Assembly (NCBI RefSeq): GCF_014137855.1
Contig: NZ_JACGWT010000004.1
Coordinates: 62,001 to 126,000 of the forward strand
Source of the DNA: Microlunatus kandeliicorticis
GTDB taxonomy: Bacteria > Actinomycetota > Actinomycetes > Propionibacteriales > Propionibacteriaceae
Reading direction: 5' to 3'
Length of the DNA: 64,000 nt
This document shows, piece after piece, positions 52,954 to 62,757 of this stretch (position 1 is the first letter of the stretch; every line of letters starts with the position of its first letter). The notes beneath the pieces were generated by a model. It saw only the letters and a list, made by a program, of their open reading frames with translations. It made no database searches and was not told the DNA's origin. The position numbers were made by a program, and so were the translations under genes.

Positions 52954-54441
52954 TCAGCTCGCGGCGTGCCGCGGGGCGGCGTCGGGCACCCGGACCACCT
53001 CGTCGGCCACGTGCTCGGCCCGGGCCTTCGGCGTCCGGCGGCGGAACAGGTCGACCAGCGCGAGCACCAGGGCCACCAGCACGAAGGCCACGGTGGTGCG
53101 GAGCGAGATCGACAGCGCGTCGGCGAAGTTCCCGCGGTTGCCCGCCAACTGGGCGAAGAACTGGGCCAGCACGATGGCCACGCCGATCGCCGAGCCCACC
53201 CGCTGGGCGGTCTGCAGCATCCCGCCGCCCGAGCCGGCCTGCGCCGGGTTGACCTCGGCCAGGGTCAGGGTGACGTTGGGCGAGACGACCAGACCGCCGC
53301 CGAAGCCGGCGACGAAGAAGGCCGGGGCCAGCTTGAGCCCGACCAGGCCGTTCAGGTGGGGGACCAGCAGGTCGACCGCGATCAACCCGACGCTCACCCC
53401 GACCAGCCCCAGCACCACCAGCAGGCGGCCCATCCGCTGCACCAGCCGACCGCCGAGCCAGGCCGAGATCGCCGAGCCGACCGCGAACGACATCTGGGTG
53501 GCTCCGGCCTCGAGCGCGGAGTATTTCAACCCCTGCTGGAGGTAGAGGGTGATGACCAGGAAGATCGAGGTGAAGCCGGCGAAGTAGAAGGTGCCCAGCG
53601 TGAGGCCACTCATGTAGGACGACACCTTGAGCAGCGACAGGTCGATCAGGGTCGCGTTGCCGCGGCGCTGCCAGAAGCGCTCCCACAGCCAGAAGCCGAG
53701 CAGCAGCGCGACCGCGGGGATCAGCAGCCACCACGGGCGGTCGGACAGCGGAGCACCCTGTCCGCCCTCGACCAGTGGATAGAGCACCAGCAGGATCGAG
53801 GCGGCGAACAGCAGGATGCCGAAGGGGTCGAGCGACTGCTTGCGACCGGCCGAGCCGCTCGGCAGATAGCGCAGCGCGAGCAGCACCAGCACGATGCCGA
53901 CCGGGACGTTGACGTAGAAGACCAGCCGCCAGCCGAAGTCTGGCCCGCCCAGGTTGACCAGCAGACCGCCGAGCAGCGGGCCGATCGCCGTCGAGACGCC
54001 GATGGTCGCGCCGAACAGCCCGAAGGCGCGGCCGCGTTCGGGGCCGCGAAAGAGGTTCTGGATGAAGCCCGAGACCTGGGGCGAGATCATCCCCCCGCCG
54101 ATGCCCTGGAGCACCCGGGCGATGGAGAGGTAGATCGGGGCGGGTGCGGCTCCGGAGGCCGCGCTCGCCAGGGTGAACAGCGCGACGCCGGCGATGAAGA
54201 CGCCCCGGCGGCTGCGCGCGTCACCGAGCCGGCCCGAGGGGACCAGGGCCATCCCGAAGGCCAGCGCGTAGCCGGCGACGATCCACTGGATGTCGCTGTC
54301 GTTGGCCTTGAGCCCGGTCCGCAGCGTGGGCAGCGCGACGTTGACGATGCTGACGTCGAGCAGCGTCATCCCGCCCGCGACCAGGCAGACGGCCAGCGCT
54401 CGCCAGCGGGCCGGGTCGGGACGGTTGTCGGTTTCGGGCAC
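52954..54441 (-). CDS. DHA2-family MFS efflux transporter (EmrB/QacA-like)
   Basis: 495-residue permease with 14 hydrophobic segments. The DHA2 marks are LDVSIVNVALPTLR in helix 1 (motif D1), GRLGDARSRRGVF (motif A) near residue 71, and GPLLGGLLVNLGGPDFGWRLVFYVNVPVG (motif C region). Proton-driven export of drugs or hydrophobic cations is typical. GTG 54441 lies six bases from TAATCT (54453-54448) on the minus strand. Divergent from a methyltransferase gene. Confidence 0.92.
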   Translation of the reverse strand: MPETDNRPDPARWRALAVCLVAGGMTLLDVSIVNVALPTLRTGLKANDSDIQWIVAGYALAFGMALVPSGRLGDARSRRGVFIAGVALFTLASAASGAAPAPIYLSIARVLQGIGGGMISPQVSGFIQNLFRGPERGRAFGLFGATIGVSTAIGPLLGGLLVNLGGPDFGWRLVFYVNVPVGIVLVLLALRYLPSGSAGRKQSLDPFGILLFAASILLVLYPLVEGGQGAPLSDRPWWLLIPAVALLLGFWLWERFWQRRGNATLIDLSLLKVSSYMSGLTLGTFYFAGFTSIFLVITLYLQQGLKYSALEAGATQMSFAVGSAISAWLGGRLVQRMGRLLVVLGLVGVSVGLIAVDLLVPHLNGLVGLKLAPAFFVAGFGGGLVVSPNVTLTLAEVNPAQAGSGGGMLQTAQRVGSAIGVAIVLAQFFAQLAGNRGNFADALSISLRTTVAFVLVALVLALVDLFRRRTPKARAEHVADEVVRVPDAAPRHAAS

Positions 54442-54497
54442 GGGTGGAGATTAGGTGACCCCGGCGACCGCGGATGCGGCCGGTAGCGTGCGCGGTC

Positions 54498-55307
54498 ATG
54501 AGCGGAACGGACGGGCCGGGACCGGCCTCGGGACCTGCACCGGGGCCGGCGTCGTGGCCGGACGACCGGCGGGAGCGGCACGCGGCCACCTTCGGCCGTG
54601 CGGCCGACCGGTACGCCCGCAGCCGACCCGGCTATCCCGACGCGGCGGTCGACTGGCTGGTCGCGGACGCGCGCACGATCTGCGACCTGGGCGCCGGCAC
54701 CGGGAAGCTGACCCGTGCGCTGGTCGACCGCGGGCTCGCCGTCCGCGCCGTCGACCCGTCGCCGGAGATGCTCGACCAGCTGCGCGCGGCGGTGCCCGAG
54801 GCGGAGGCCGTCGTCGGCCGGGCGGAGGCGACCGGTCTGCCGGACGCCGCCGTCGATCTGGTCGTCGCCGCGCAGTCCTGGCACTGGGTCGACCCCGCAC
54901 CCGCCGTGGCCGAGATGGCCCGAGTGCTGCGGCCGGACGGCGTGCTCGCCCTGGTCTGGAACCTCCGCGAGACCAGCACCGACTTCGCCGCCGAGCTGGC
55001 CACCGTGCTGGGCGGTGGGGACGACACCGGCTTCAGCCACACCGACCCGTCGACCGTCGCCGGGTCACCCTTCGCGCCCGGCGAGTTCTTCGAGGCGACC
55101 TGGACCCACCGGCTGACCGCCGGGCTGCTGGTCGACCTGGTGGCGTCGCGCAGCTACGTCATCGACCTCGACGAGGACGCGCGAACGCGCCTGCTCGACC
55201 GGGTCGACCGGCTGGCCCGGACCCACCCGGCCGCCCGCGAGAGCGGCATCGTCGAGATCCCCTACCGCACCCGGTGCTGGCGGCACCGGCTGCGGACCGA
55301 GGGCTGA
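54498..55307 (+). CDS. Class I SAM-dependent methyltransferase
   Basis: 269-residue methyltransferase. TFGRAADRYARSRPGYPDAAVDWL is the start of the UbiE-like fold, ICDLGAGTGKLTRAL near 65 the SAM-binding loop, and LVVAAQSWHWVDPAPAVAEM near 125 motif II/III, typical of trans-aconitate- or UbiE-like actinobacterial enzymes. Substrate unknown. ATG 54498 lies eight bases after TAGCGT (54484-54489). Confidence 0.88.
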   Translation: MSGTDGPGPASGPAPGPASWPDDRRERHAATFGRAADRYARSRPGYPDAAVDWLVADARTICDLGAGTGKLTRALVDRGLAVRAVDPSPEMLDQLRAAVPEAEAVVGRAEATGLPDAAVDLVVAAQSWHWVDPAPAVAEMARVLRPDGVLALVWNLRETSTDFAAELATVLGGGDDTGFSHTDPSTVAGSPFAPGEFFEATWTHRLTAGLLVDLVASRSYVIDLDEDARTRLLDRVDRLARTHPAARESGIVEIPYRTRCWRHRLRTEG

Positions 55308-55308
55308 G

Positions 55309-56829
55309 TCACTTGACCCAGACCAGGCCCCTGTAGGTCTTGTCCGCCGACGGCAGCCACTGCTTGGTGCTGGGGTAGTACACCTGCCCGCGCAGCGTCC
55401 CGGCCTTGACGTTGACCGTGATCAGCCGGGTGGGGTTGCGGCGGATGTCGTGGAAGCACTGCAGATAGCTGACCACCGGGTTCTTGCCCCGGGGGTCGAT
55501 CCGCGAGGCGGCACTGCCGACGTGGCCCGACAGCACGAGCTTCACGTTGGGGTTCTTGGACACGAAGTTCTTCCACAGGTACTCGGGCGACGTCGAGCCG
55601 TACTCCGACTTGGTGAAGATGCCCCCGTTGCCGGTCAGATAGGAGTGCGTCACCACGATCACGTTGTCGTGCGGGTGCGCCTTGACCACCTTGTTGGCCC
55701 AGGCCACCACGGCCGGGCGCGGCCACAGCTCGAGGTTCATCACCATGAAGGTGCGGCCCTCGGCGCTGAAGCTCGACCAGCTGTTGTCGACCTTGCCCGC
55801 CTCGAACTCGCCCTTCATCGCCCGGAACCGCTTCACCGGGAAGTAGCGGTTGAAGGTGTGGGTGTCGCGCATGGTGACCCAGGTCTTCTGGCCGGGGCAG
55901 GCCGACCCGCCCTGACAGGTCGCCTCGCTGTCGTGGTTGCCGATGGTGGGGGACCACGGGACGCCGGCCTTCTCCAGCACGCTCATCGCGCTGCTCGCGT
56001 TGGCGTACTGGTCGTGGTTCGGGGTGTCCCAGTTGACCAGGTCGCCGACCTGGGTGACGTAGCGGATGTCGTACTTCTTCCGGTTCGCGACGATCCAGCG
56101 GTTCCGGTCGGCGAACCGGGTGCTGTTGCCGAACACCTCCTGCTGGGTGTCGGGCAGCACGGCGATGGTGAAGACCCCGTCGGTGTTGGACGCGCCCGTG
56201 CCGGTGAGCGGCGGGGTGGTCCAGCCGCCCGCCGAACCGGTGGGCGGGGGCACCGTCGGAGCCGGGTTCGAGGTCGGTGCGTAGAACGCGACCTTGTCGC
56301 TGGTCCAGTGCGCGGCCGACAACGACCCGGCGGTACGGCTGCCCGCGGTGACCTGGTGGTAGCCGCCCTTGGCGAACCGCTCGACCCGCTGGGTGCAGCC
56401 GCTGCTGGGCGAGGTGAGCGCGTAGAAGACGTTGCCGCTGTCCACGTAGCCGGCCTGCTTGAGGCGGGAACGGTCGGTGTCGCCGACGGCGAACGCGAAG
56501 TCGCCGTTCGCGCGACGGTACATCCGGTGCACCGCCGTCAGGCCGGCGGCCGGGCGGGTCGAGGCGAGGATCGGGGCACCCAGCGAGTCGCTGAAGCCGT
56601 AGCGCGAGGCACGCGACGCCTCCGTCGACCACGGCGTCAGCAGACCGCTGCCCTTCGGGTTCACCCGGTAGTAGATCGGGCTCGTCATGGCCTGGCAGCC
56701 CGACGCCGCGGCGTCGGCGGTGTCGGTGGCGACCACGGCGGAGCCGAGACCGAGGGTGAGCACGAGGGGCAAGGTGGAGGCGGCCGCGAAGCGGCGGCGG
56801 GCCGGGGGGAAACCGCGCATGCCGGTCAT
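55309..56829 (-). CDS. Secreted calcineurin-like metallophosphoesterase
   Basis: 506-residue exported protein. Residues 1-42 form a signal peptide (RRRFAAASTLPLVLTLGLG, cleavage near ADAAAS). Residues 45-150 resemble DUF5648-like sugar-binding repeats (IYYRVNPKGSG, VHRMYRRANGDFAFAVGD). The phosphoesterase domain (about 205-470) has VLPDTQQ, QVGDLVNW, GNHD, VVTHSYL and LSGHVG, the full two-metal set. Cell-surface or extracellular phosphate scavenging is plausible. ATG 56829 or 56820 are both possible. Confidence 0.9.
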   Translation of the reverse strand: MTGMRGFPPARRRFAAASTLPLVLTLGLGSAVVATDTADAAASGCQAMTSPIYYRVNPKGSGLLTPWSTEASRASRYGFSDSLGAPILASTRPAAGLTAVHRMYRRANGDFAFAVGDTDRSRLKQAGYVDSGNVFYALTSPSSGCTQRVERFAKGGYHQVTAGSRTAGSLSAAHWTSDKVAFYAPTSNPAPTVPPPTGSAGGWTTPPLTGTGASNTDGVFTIAVLPDTQQEVFGNSTRFADRNRWIVANRKKYDIRYVTQVGDLVNWDTPNHDQYANASSAMSVLEKAGVPWSPTIGNHDSEATCQGGSACPGQKTWVTMRDTHTFNRYFPVKRFRAMKGEFEAGKVDNSWSSFSAEGRTFMVMNLELWPRPAVVAWANKVVKAHPHDNVIVVTHSYLTGNGGIFTKSEYGSTSPEYLWKNFVSKNPNVKLVLSGHVGSAASRIDPRGKNPVVSYLQCFHDIRRNPTRLITVNVKAGTLRGQVYYPSTKQWLPSADKTYRGLVWVK

Positions 56830-56979
56830 CCTGACCCATCGCTGCTTTTTTCGCACCTCGTAGCTATTCGCCGGGGCAAGCGCTGTCCTGAGGAGGGCCG
56901 AAGAGAGCGCCGCGCACGGGGCCGTCAAGAACGCGTCAAGACGGTTGCCCCGGCGGGCCGGGAGGCGTGCGATGGGGGC

Positions 56980-57807
56980 GTGAACGGGGTCCTCCGGCGG
57001 CATCGCGCTGCCCTCCTGCTGGCGGCGGTCGTGCTGCCGCTGGCCGTCTGCCTGGTGGTGAGCCGTTTCCCGACCGCGCTCACCCGCACCGACGCAGCGC
57101 TGGTGCTGGTGCTGCTGGTGCTCGCCGCCGCCTCCACCGGGCTCCGCGGCCCGGGGCTGGTCGCCGCCCTGGCGGCAGCGGTCGGCTACGACTTCTTCCT
57201 GACCCGTCCCTTCCTCGACCTCGCCATCGTCGACCGGTCCGACGTCGAGACCACGGTGCTGCTGCTGGTCATCGGCGTCGTGGTCACCGAGCTGGCGCTC
57301 TGGGGACGCCGACAGCAGGACCGCGGGAGCCGCCAGTACGGCTACCTGGTCGGTGTGCTCGACACCGCCGCCGCGCTCGCCGACGACACCCCGGCACCGG
57401 TGATGGCCGAGCGGGTGGCGGCGCGGATCGCCGAGGTGCTCGGCGCCGACCGCTGCCGCTACAGCGCCGAGGTCCCGGCCGACCGCCCGGTGCTCGGTTC
57501 CGACGGCGTGGTCCGGAGCTCCGGGCAGGCCCTCGACGTGAGCCGTGACGGCCTGCCGACCGACGATGAGATCGTGCTCCCGGCCGGAGCCGAGGGCTGC
57601 TTCCTGATCACCGCGGCCACCCACGTGCGCAAGCCCGGGCTCGACGAGCGCCGGGTCGCGGTCGCGCTGGCCGAGCAGGCCGGTGCCGCGCTCGTGCACG
57701 ACCGGATCGGGCGTCGCGGGTCGGCCGGTTCGGTCGCGTCCGACGGGATGGTCGGCTCCGGGCGTGGATCGGCCGTCCTGGACGCCCGGGGGAGTAGCGT
57801 CCGGTGA
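56980..57807 (+). CDS. DUF4118 (KdpD-like) membrane sensor protein
   Basis: 275-residue protein with four hydrophobic helices in residues 8-110 that match DUF4118, the membrane module of the potassium sensor KdpD ([31 protein letters not shown]-like order), followed by a GAF-like soluble domain (about 120-245: [33 protein letters not shown]). No kinase domain follows. Its GTGA stop/start overlap with the permease gene suggests it regulates or senses for that transporter. Start GTG 56980 preferred. Confidence 0.75.
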   Translation: MNGVLRRHRAALLLAAVVLPLAVCLVVSRFPTALTRTDAALVLVLLVLAAASTGLRGPGLVAALAAAVGYDFFLTRPFLDLAIVDRSDVETTVLLLVIGVVVTELALWGRRQQDRGSRQYGYLVGVLDTAAALADDTPAPVMAERVAARIAEVLGADRCRYSAEVPADRPVLGSDGVVRSSGQALDVSRDGLPTDDEIVLPAGAEGCFLITAATHVRKPGLDERRVAVALAEQAGAALVHDRIGRRGSAGSVASDGMVGSGRGSAVLDARGSSVR

Positions 57808-59798
57808 CCGTGTCCTCCCAGACCCTGACCCGCGACCGGTCGTCCGCCCGCGGCCCCCTCGGCCAGTGGCTCCTGCACGGCCTGCGCGAGACCGGCACCG
57901 GTCACCCGGGCCCGCACGCCGCGCCGGAGCAGCGCGAGCGCAAGCACGCCTGGTGGAAGGTCATGTGCCTCACCGGGGTCGACTACTTCTCCACCCTCGG
58001 CTACCAGCCGGGTATCGCCGCGCTCGCCGCCGGGGCGATCTCGCCGATCGCCACCCTGGTGCTGGTCGCGCTGACCCTGCTCGGCGCGCTGCCGGTCTAC
58101 CGACGGGTCGCGGAGGAGAGCCCGCACGGCGAGGGCTCGATCGCCATCCTCGAGCGGGTCCTCTCGTTCTGGTGGAGCAAGCTCTTTGTGCTGGTGCTGC
58201 TCGGCTTCGCCGCCACCGACTTCCTGATCACCATGACGCTGTCGGCGGCCGACGCCTCCGCCCACCTGGTGGAGAACCCGCTGCTCCGGCCGGTCACCTA
58301 CGGCCACAACGTGATCATCACGCTGGTCCTGCTGGCCATCCTCGGCGCGGTCTTCCTCAAGGGCTTCACCGAGGCGATCGGGATCGCGGTGGTGCTGGTC
58401 GGCGCCTACCTCGGGCTCAACGTGGTGGTCATCGCGGTCGGCCTGTTCGAGGCGTTCCGCACCCCGCTGCACACCGTCGACTGGCTGAACGCGCTCACCA
58501 CCCAGCACGGCAACCCGTTGATGGTGGTGGCCATCGCGCTGATCGTCTTCCCCAAGCTGGCCCTCGGCCTGTCCGGTTTCGAGACCGGTGTCGCGGTGAT
58601 GCCGCACATCCAGGGCGACCCGCACGAGGACGACCGGGTCGACGAGGAAGGCCGGACCACCGACCCGGTCGGTCGGATCCGCGGTGCCAAGCGGTTGCTC
58701 ACCGCGGCCGCGATCACCATGAGCTGCTTCCTGGTGACCAGCAGCTTCGTCACTACGCTGCTCATCCCCGCCGCCGACTTCCAGTCCGGCGGTCCGGCCA
58801 ACGGCCGGGCCCTGGCCTACCTCGCCCACCTCTACCTCGGCCCGGTCTTCGGCTCGGTGTACGACGTCTCCACCATCGCGATCCTCTGGTTCGCCGGCGC
58901 CTCGGCGATGGCCGGCATGCTCAACCTGATCCCGCGCTACCTGCCCCGCTACGGCATGGCGCCGGACTGGACGCGGGCGGTCCGTCCGCTGGTGCTGGTG
59001 CTGACCGGTGCGGCGTTCCTGATCACCTGGATCTTCAACGCCGACGTGGACGCCCAGGGCGGTGCCTACGCCACCGGGGTGCTGGTGCTCATCACCTCGG
59101 CCGCGGTCGCGGTCACCCTGGTCTGCCGCCGGGCCGGTCAGAAGAAGCGGATGATCGCCTTCGGCGTGGTGTCGGTGATCTTCGTCTACACCACCATCGA
59201 CAACATCATCGAGCGCCCGGACGGCGTCAAGATCGGGGCGATCTTCATCGCCGCCATCCTGTTGGTGTCGTTCGTCTCGCGGCTGCAGCGCGCCTTCGAG
59301 CTCCGGGTCAGCTCGGTCGAGCTGGACGAGATGGCCGAGCGGTTCGTCCGCGAGTGCGCCCGCCGGACCATCCGGCTGCTGGCCAACGAGCCGGGGCCGC
59401 GCGACGCCGCCGAGTACCGGGAGAAGATCCGGCAGGCCGTCCGCGACAACGACCTGCAGGACGAGCAGGACATCATCTTCGTCGAGGTGACCATCCGCGA
59501 CGCCTCCGACTTCGCCACCAACCTCAAGGTCCACGGGCAGGTGCTGCACGGCAAGTACCGGGTGCTGACCATGGAGCACGCCGCGGTGCCGAACGCGCTG
59601 GCCGCCCTGATGCTGCTGATCCGCGACCGCACCGGCCGCCGGCCGCACATCTACTTCGAGTGGACCGAGGGCAACCCCGTCACCAACCTGCTCCGGTTCC
59701 TGCTCTTCGGGGCCGGTGAGGTCGCCCCGACCATGCGCGAGGTGCTGCGCCGGGCGGAGCCGGACCGGTCCCGCCGGCCGCACGTCCACGTCGGCTGA
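57804..59798 (+). CDS. APC-superfamily permease with C-terminal cytoplasmic domain
   Basis: 664-residue transporter with twelve helices (about 60-470) and a soluble C-terminal domain of 190 residues. [24 protein letters not shown] near residue 52 is the unwound first helix of the fold; [13 protein letters not shown] near 98 follows. The family is usually called an amino-acid permease, but KUP/KimA-type potassium carriers are related and the coupled KdpD-like partner raises that option. Translation is coupled to the DUF4118 gene (GTGA). Confidence 0.82.
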   Translation: MTVSSQTLTRDRSSARGPLGQWLLHGLRETGTGHPGPHAAPEQRERKHAWWKVMCLTGVDYFSTLGYQPGIAALAAGAISPIATLVLVALTLLGALPVYRRVAEESPHGEGSIAILERVLSFWWSKLFVLVLLGFAATDFLITMTLSAADASAHLVENPLLRPVTYGHNVIITLVLLAILGAVFLKGFTEAIGIAVVLVGAYLGLNVVVIAVGLFEAFRTPLHTVDWLNALTTQHGNPLMVVAIALIVFPKLALGLSGFETGVAVMPHIQGDPHEDDRVDEEGRTTDPVGRIRGAKRLLTAAAITMSCFLVTSSFVTTLLIPAADFQSGGPANGRALAYLAHLYLGPVFGSVYDVSTIAILWFAGASAMAGMLNLIPRYLPRYGMAPDWTRAVRPLVLVLTGAAFLITWIFNADVDAQGGAYATGVLVLITSAAVAVTLVCRRAGQKKRMIAFGVVSVIFVYTTIDNIIERPDGVKIGAIFIAAILLVSFVSRLQRAFELRVSSVELDEMAERFVRECARRTIRLLANEPGPRDAAEYREKIRQAVRDNDLQDEQDIIFVEVTIRDASDFATNLKVHGQVLHGKYRVLTMEHAAVPNALAALMLLIRDRTGRRPHIYFEWTEGNPVTNLLRFLLFGAGEVAPTMREVLRRAEPDRSRRPHVHVG

Positions 59799-60650
59799 CC
59801 GGGCCGCCGGCCACAGCCGCGTCCCCGCCGGTCGCGCTCGGTCCCAGCCGTCGGCCGGCGGACCGATCGGGCGCGGCGCGATGACGTCGGGCGGGTTGGC
59901 GGTGGCGCAGAAGGCCAGCCCGGCCGGGTCGGTGAACGCACGGAAGCCGTCGCCGTCGTGGAGGGGGAGAGCCCCGAGCCGCCGCAGCCGGGCCGCCTCG
60001 GCGTCGAGGTCGTCGGCGCCGAGGTCGAGATGGGCGCGGACCGGTCCGGTGGCTTCGCCGAGCCGCCGGAACAGCAGCTGGAGCGGCGACCCGGTCTCGT
60101 CCGGACCGCGCGCGTCGTGCCACTTCACCAGGAACTCCGGGCTGTCCGAGCGGCCCCACCGCCCGCGGTCGCCGAGGCCGCCGAGCGCCGCACGCCAGAA
60201 GCCGAGCTCGGCCTCCACCCGGTCCTCCGGCAGGTCGATGCACACCTGGACCAGCCGTACCCGGTGGCCCACCGGGTCGCCCACCGTGGTCGGACCGGGG
60301 ACCACGGCACCCGGGACGACGGGCACCAGGCAGAACGGGAGGCCGCCGGGGGAGAGCAGGGCGCGCCGGTCGTCGGTGCGGCTCACCGCGCCCGCGCCCA
60401 GCGCGGCCAGCCGGCCCGTCTGGGCGTCGACGTCGTCGACCTCGAGGTCGAGGTGGACGCCGGCGGGCCCGTCGACCAGCTGCCGGTGCAGCGAGGGCTG
60501 TCCGTCCGGCGGGACGAAGTCGGCGAGCTCGGGACGGTGCGGCGCGGGCGGCCCGAGTGGCCACCCGACCACCCGCTCCCAGAAGGAGACGGCGGCCGCG
60601 CTGCGCGGATCGTCGCGCGGCAGGTCGAGAACGGCGTGCAGCCAGCTCAT
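59799..60650 (-). CDS. Two-domain VOC-family protein lacking a nearby stop codon
   Basis: Glyoxalase-fold protein with two VOC domains (residues about 1-120: LHAVLDLP, GVHLDLEVDD, GGLPFCLVP; and about 130-260: VQVCIDLP, RAHLDLGADD, GLAFCATAN). Substrate unknown. The domain homology ends near 59880, but no frame contains a minus-strand stop between there and the permease gene; in frame, the next stop is at 57459, inside that gene. The coordinates end where the permease stop codon lies; the true 3' end is unknown. ATG 60650 follows TACCCT by six bases. Confidence 0.65.
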
Positions 60651-60714
60651 CCGCGCAGGGTAGCGAGCCCACCGGCCCGGGGCTCGGTCGTCAGCGGCTC
60701 GGTCGTCGGCGCGC

Positions 60715-62085
60715 TCAGTCGTCGCCGGAGACGGCCTCGAGGCTCCGCCCGGTGGTGCGCGGGCCGAGCAGCCCGACGTCGAGGCAGAGCAGCACCATGA
60801 TCACCGCTGACCCGCTGAACACCGCGACCGGTCCGAACCGCTCGAGCGCGGGAACGGCCAGGAAGGGCAGCAGGGCCGACACAGCCCGGGACAGCGAGTA
60901 GCACATGCCGACCCCGGTGGAGCGGACCGCGGTCGGGAAGATCTCGGCCTGATAGGTGTGGTACGCGTTCGAGAACACATTGCTGGACACGGTCAGCAGG
61001 AACCCGGCCAGCACGATCAGCACCACGTTCCCCGCGAACCCGAACACCAGCCCGAAGGCCGCGATGGCGATCACCGCGCCGATGATCAAGCGCTTGCGCT
61101 CGAAGCGTTCCATGATCGGCACCGCCAGCAGCGCGCCCAGCGGGTAGCCGCAGAAGGCCAGCGCGGAGTAGCCGAGCGAGCTGGTCACGGTGTAGCCCTT
61201 GGCGGTCAGCACCAGCGGCGCCAGGGTCCCGAAGCCGTAGTAGCCGACGGTCTGCAGGATGTTGAGGATCATCAGCATGACCGTGCGGCGCCGGTGGTCC
61301 GGTCCGAACAGGGACCGCACCGGCACCCGGCGCTCGGGCTCGGTCGCGGCGGCGACCGCCGGCGGCGGCGCGGCCGGCGTGGTCACGCCCGCCCGTCGCT
61401 CGAGCCCGGCGACCACCGTCTCCGCCTCGGCGGCGCGGCCGTGGGTGAGCAGCCAGCGGGGAGACTCCGGCAACCGACGACGCACCAGCAGCACCACCAG
61501 CGCCCCGAGCCCGCCCGCGATCAGCAGCCACCGCCAGCCCTCGAGGCCGAGGATCTGCTGCTTGGCCACCGCCCGGGCGCCGAACAACGCCGCCACCGGG
61601 ACGCCGAGGAAGCCGACCACGTAGGCCCAGGAGATGTAGCGGCCGCGGACGGCGCGCGGCAGGAACTCGGCCAGGTAGGTGTCGACCAGCACCAGCTCGG
61701 AGCCGATGCCGATCCCGCAGAGGAACCGCACCACGACGAAGAAGCCGAGGTTCGGCGAGAACGCCGCGACCACCGACAGCAGCGAGTAGCCGGCCAGGTT
61801 GATCATGAAGACCCGGCGGCGGCCGATCCGGTCGGCCAGCGCCGACATCAGGTTGGCGCCGACGAACATGCCGGCGAACGCCGAGCCGATCACCAGCGCC
61901 TTGCCGGTCGCGTCGAGGTGCCAGCGCTCGGCCAGCACGGCGGCCAGCACCCCGCCGAGGAAGACCTCGTAGAGGTCGAAGAACGACCCCAGCCCCACCA
62001 GCACGGTCAACCCCCGGTGCCAACCGAGCACCGGCAACCGGTCGAGCCGGGCGGCCGGGGTGTTCTCGAGCACGGTCTGCGGCAC
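60715..62085 (-). CDS. MFS transporter, metabolite:H+ symporter type
   Basis: 456-residue permease with twelve helices. FDLYEVFLGGVLAAVLAERW near residue 36 and SALADRIGRRRVFM near 80 (motif A) match the sugar/aromatic acid:H+ symporter branch; PESPRWLLTHGRAAEAETVV near 205 is the central loop conserved in that group. Substrate unknown. GTG 62085 has GGAGG six bases upstream. Confidence 0.88.
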   Translation of the reverse strand: MPQTVLENTPAARLDRLPVLGWHRGLTVLVGLGSFFDLYEVFLGGVLAAVLAERWHLDATGKALVIGSAFAGMFVGANLMSALADRIGRRRVFMINLAGYSLLSVVAAFSPNLGFFVVVRFLCGIGIGSELVLVDTYLAEFLPRAVRGRYISWAYVVGFLGVPVAALFGARAVAKQQILGLEGWRWLLIAGGLGALVVLLVRRRLPESPRWLLTHGRAAEAETVVAGLERRAGVTTPAAPPPAVAAATEPERRVPVRSLFGPDHRRRTVMLMILNILQTVGYYGFGTLAPLVLTAKGYTVTSSLGYSALAFCGYPLGALLAVPIMERFERKRLIIGAVIAIAAFGLVFGFAGNVVLIVLAGFLLTVSSNVFSNAYHTYQAEIFPTAVRSTGVGMCYSLSRAVSALLPFLAVPALERFGPVAVFSGSAVIMVLLCLDVGLLGPRTTGRSLEAVSGDD

Positions 62086-62190
62086 GGTGCACCTCCGGGG
62101 CGACGACGGATCGGATAGCCGAACGATCCATCTCTATCACCGTCGGCTCGATCACGGTGGGCGCCCACCGGAGGCCGTCCCGGGCCGGGC

Positions 62191-62529
62191 TCAGTCCGGC
62201 CGGTCGGCGAGGGCGTCGGCCGCGCGGACGCCCTCCGCGACCCAGGCGGCCAGGGCGGCCTCGGTCGCGACCCCGGCGGGCGCGACCCGCAGCCAGCCGC
62301 GCATCGGGCGGCCGCGCATGATCATCGGCGCGGCGTGCGGGCGGGCGGCGAGCGCGTCGGTGTCCGCGGCGGCACAGCGGACCATCAGCCCGCCGTCCGA
62401 CCCGGCGGCCACCGCCATCCGGCCGTCGAGCAGGAACGCCAGCCCGCCGAACATCGCCTTCTCGGTGAGGTCGCCGCGGTCGTCGAGCAGCGCCCGGAGC
62501 CGGCCGGCCAGCGCGCGGTCGTAGGCCAT
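62191..62529 (-). CDS. TfoX N-terminal-domain protein
   Basis: 112-residue protein with the TfoX_N signature: MAYDRALAGRLRALL, TEKAMFGGLAFLLDGRMAVA near 22-41, and MRGWLRVAP near 77. Small TfoX-N proteins are frequent in actinobacteria, and their function is not linked to competence there. ATG 62529 is five bases from TAGGCT (62540-62535). The 228-base gap to the next gene shows only a TAGCGT near 62673 as possible promoter. Confidence 0.87.
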   Translation of the reverse strand: MAYDRALAGRLRALLDDRGDLTEKAMFGGLAFLLDGRMAVAAGSDGGLMVRCAAADTDALAARPHAAPMIMRGRPMRGWLRVAPAGVATEAALAAWVAEGVRAADALADRPD

Positions 62530-62757
62530 GCCGCAGCCTAGGACGGCGGGCGGGCCGGCCGCAGCCCGTCGGGACGAGGGGAGTGTGAGGGGGCGGGGGA
62601 GCAGCGGGGAGCGGGCCGTGTGAGCATGAACGCCGGTCGGTCCGCCCCGGTGCACCGCTGCGCGCCGCTTCGGTAGCGTCCTCCCCCGGACATGCACCCG
62701 TCGGCGCTGCCCCGCGTCCCGCCCGCACACGACCCACTCACCGAGGAGACACCCGGC

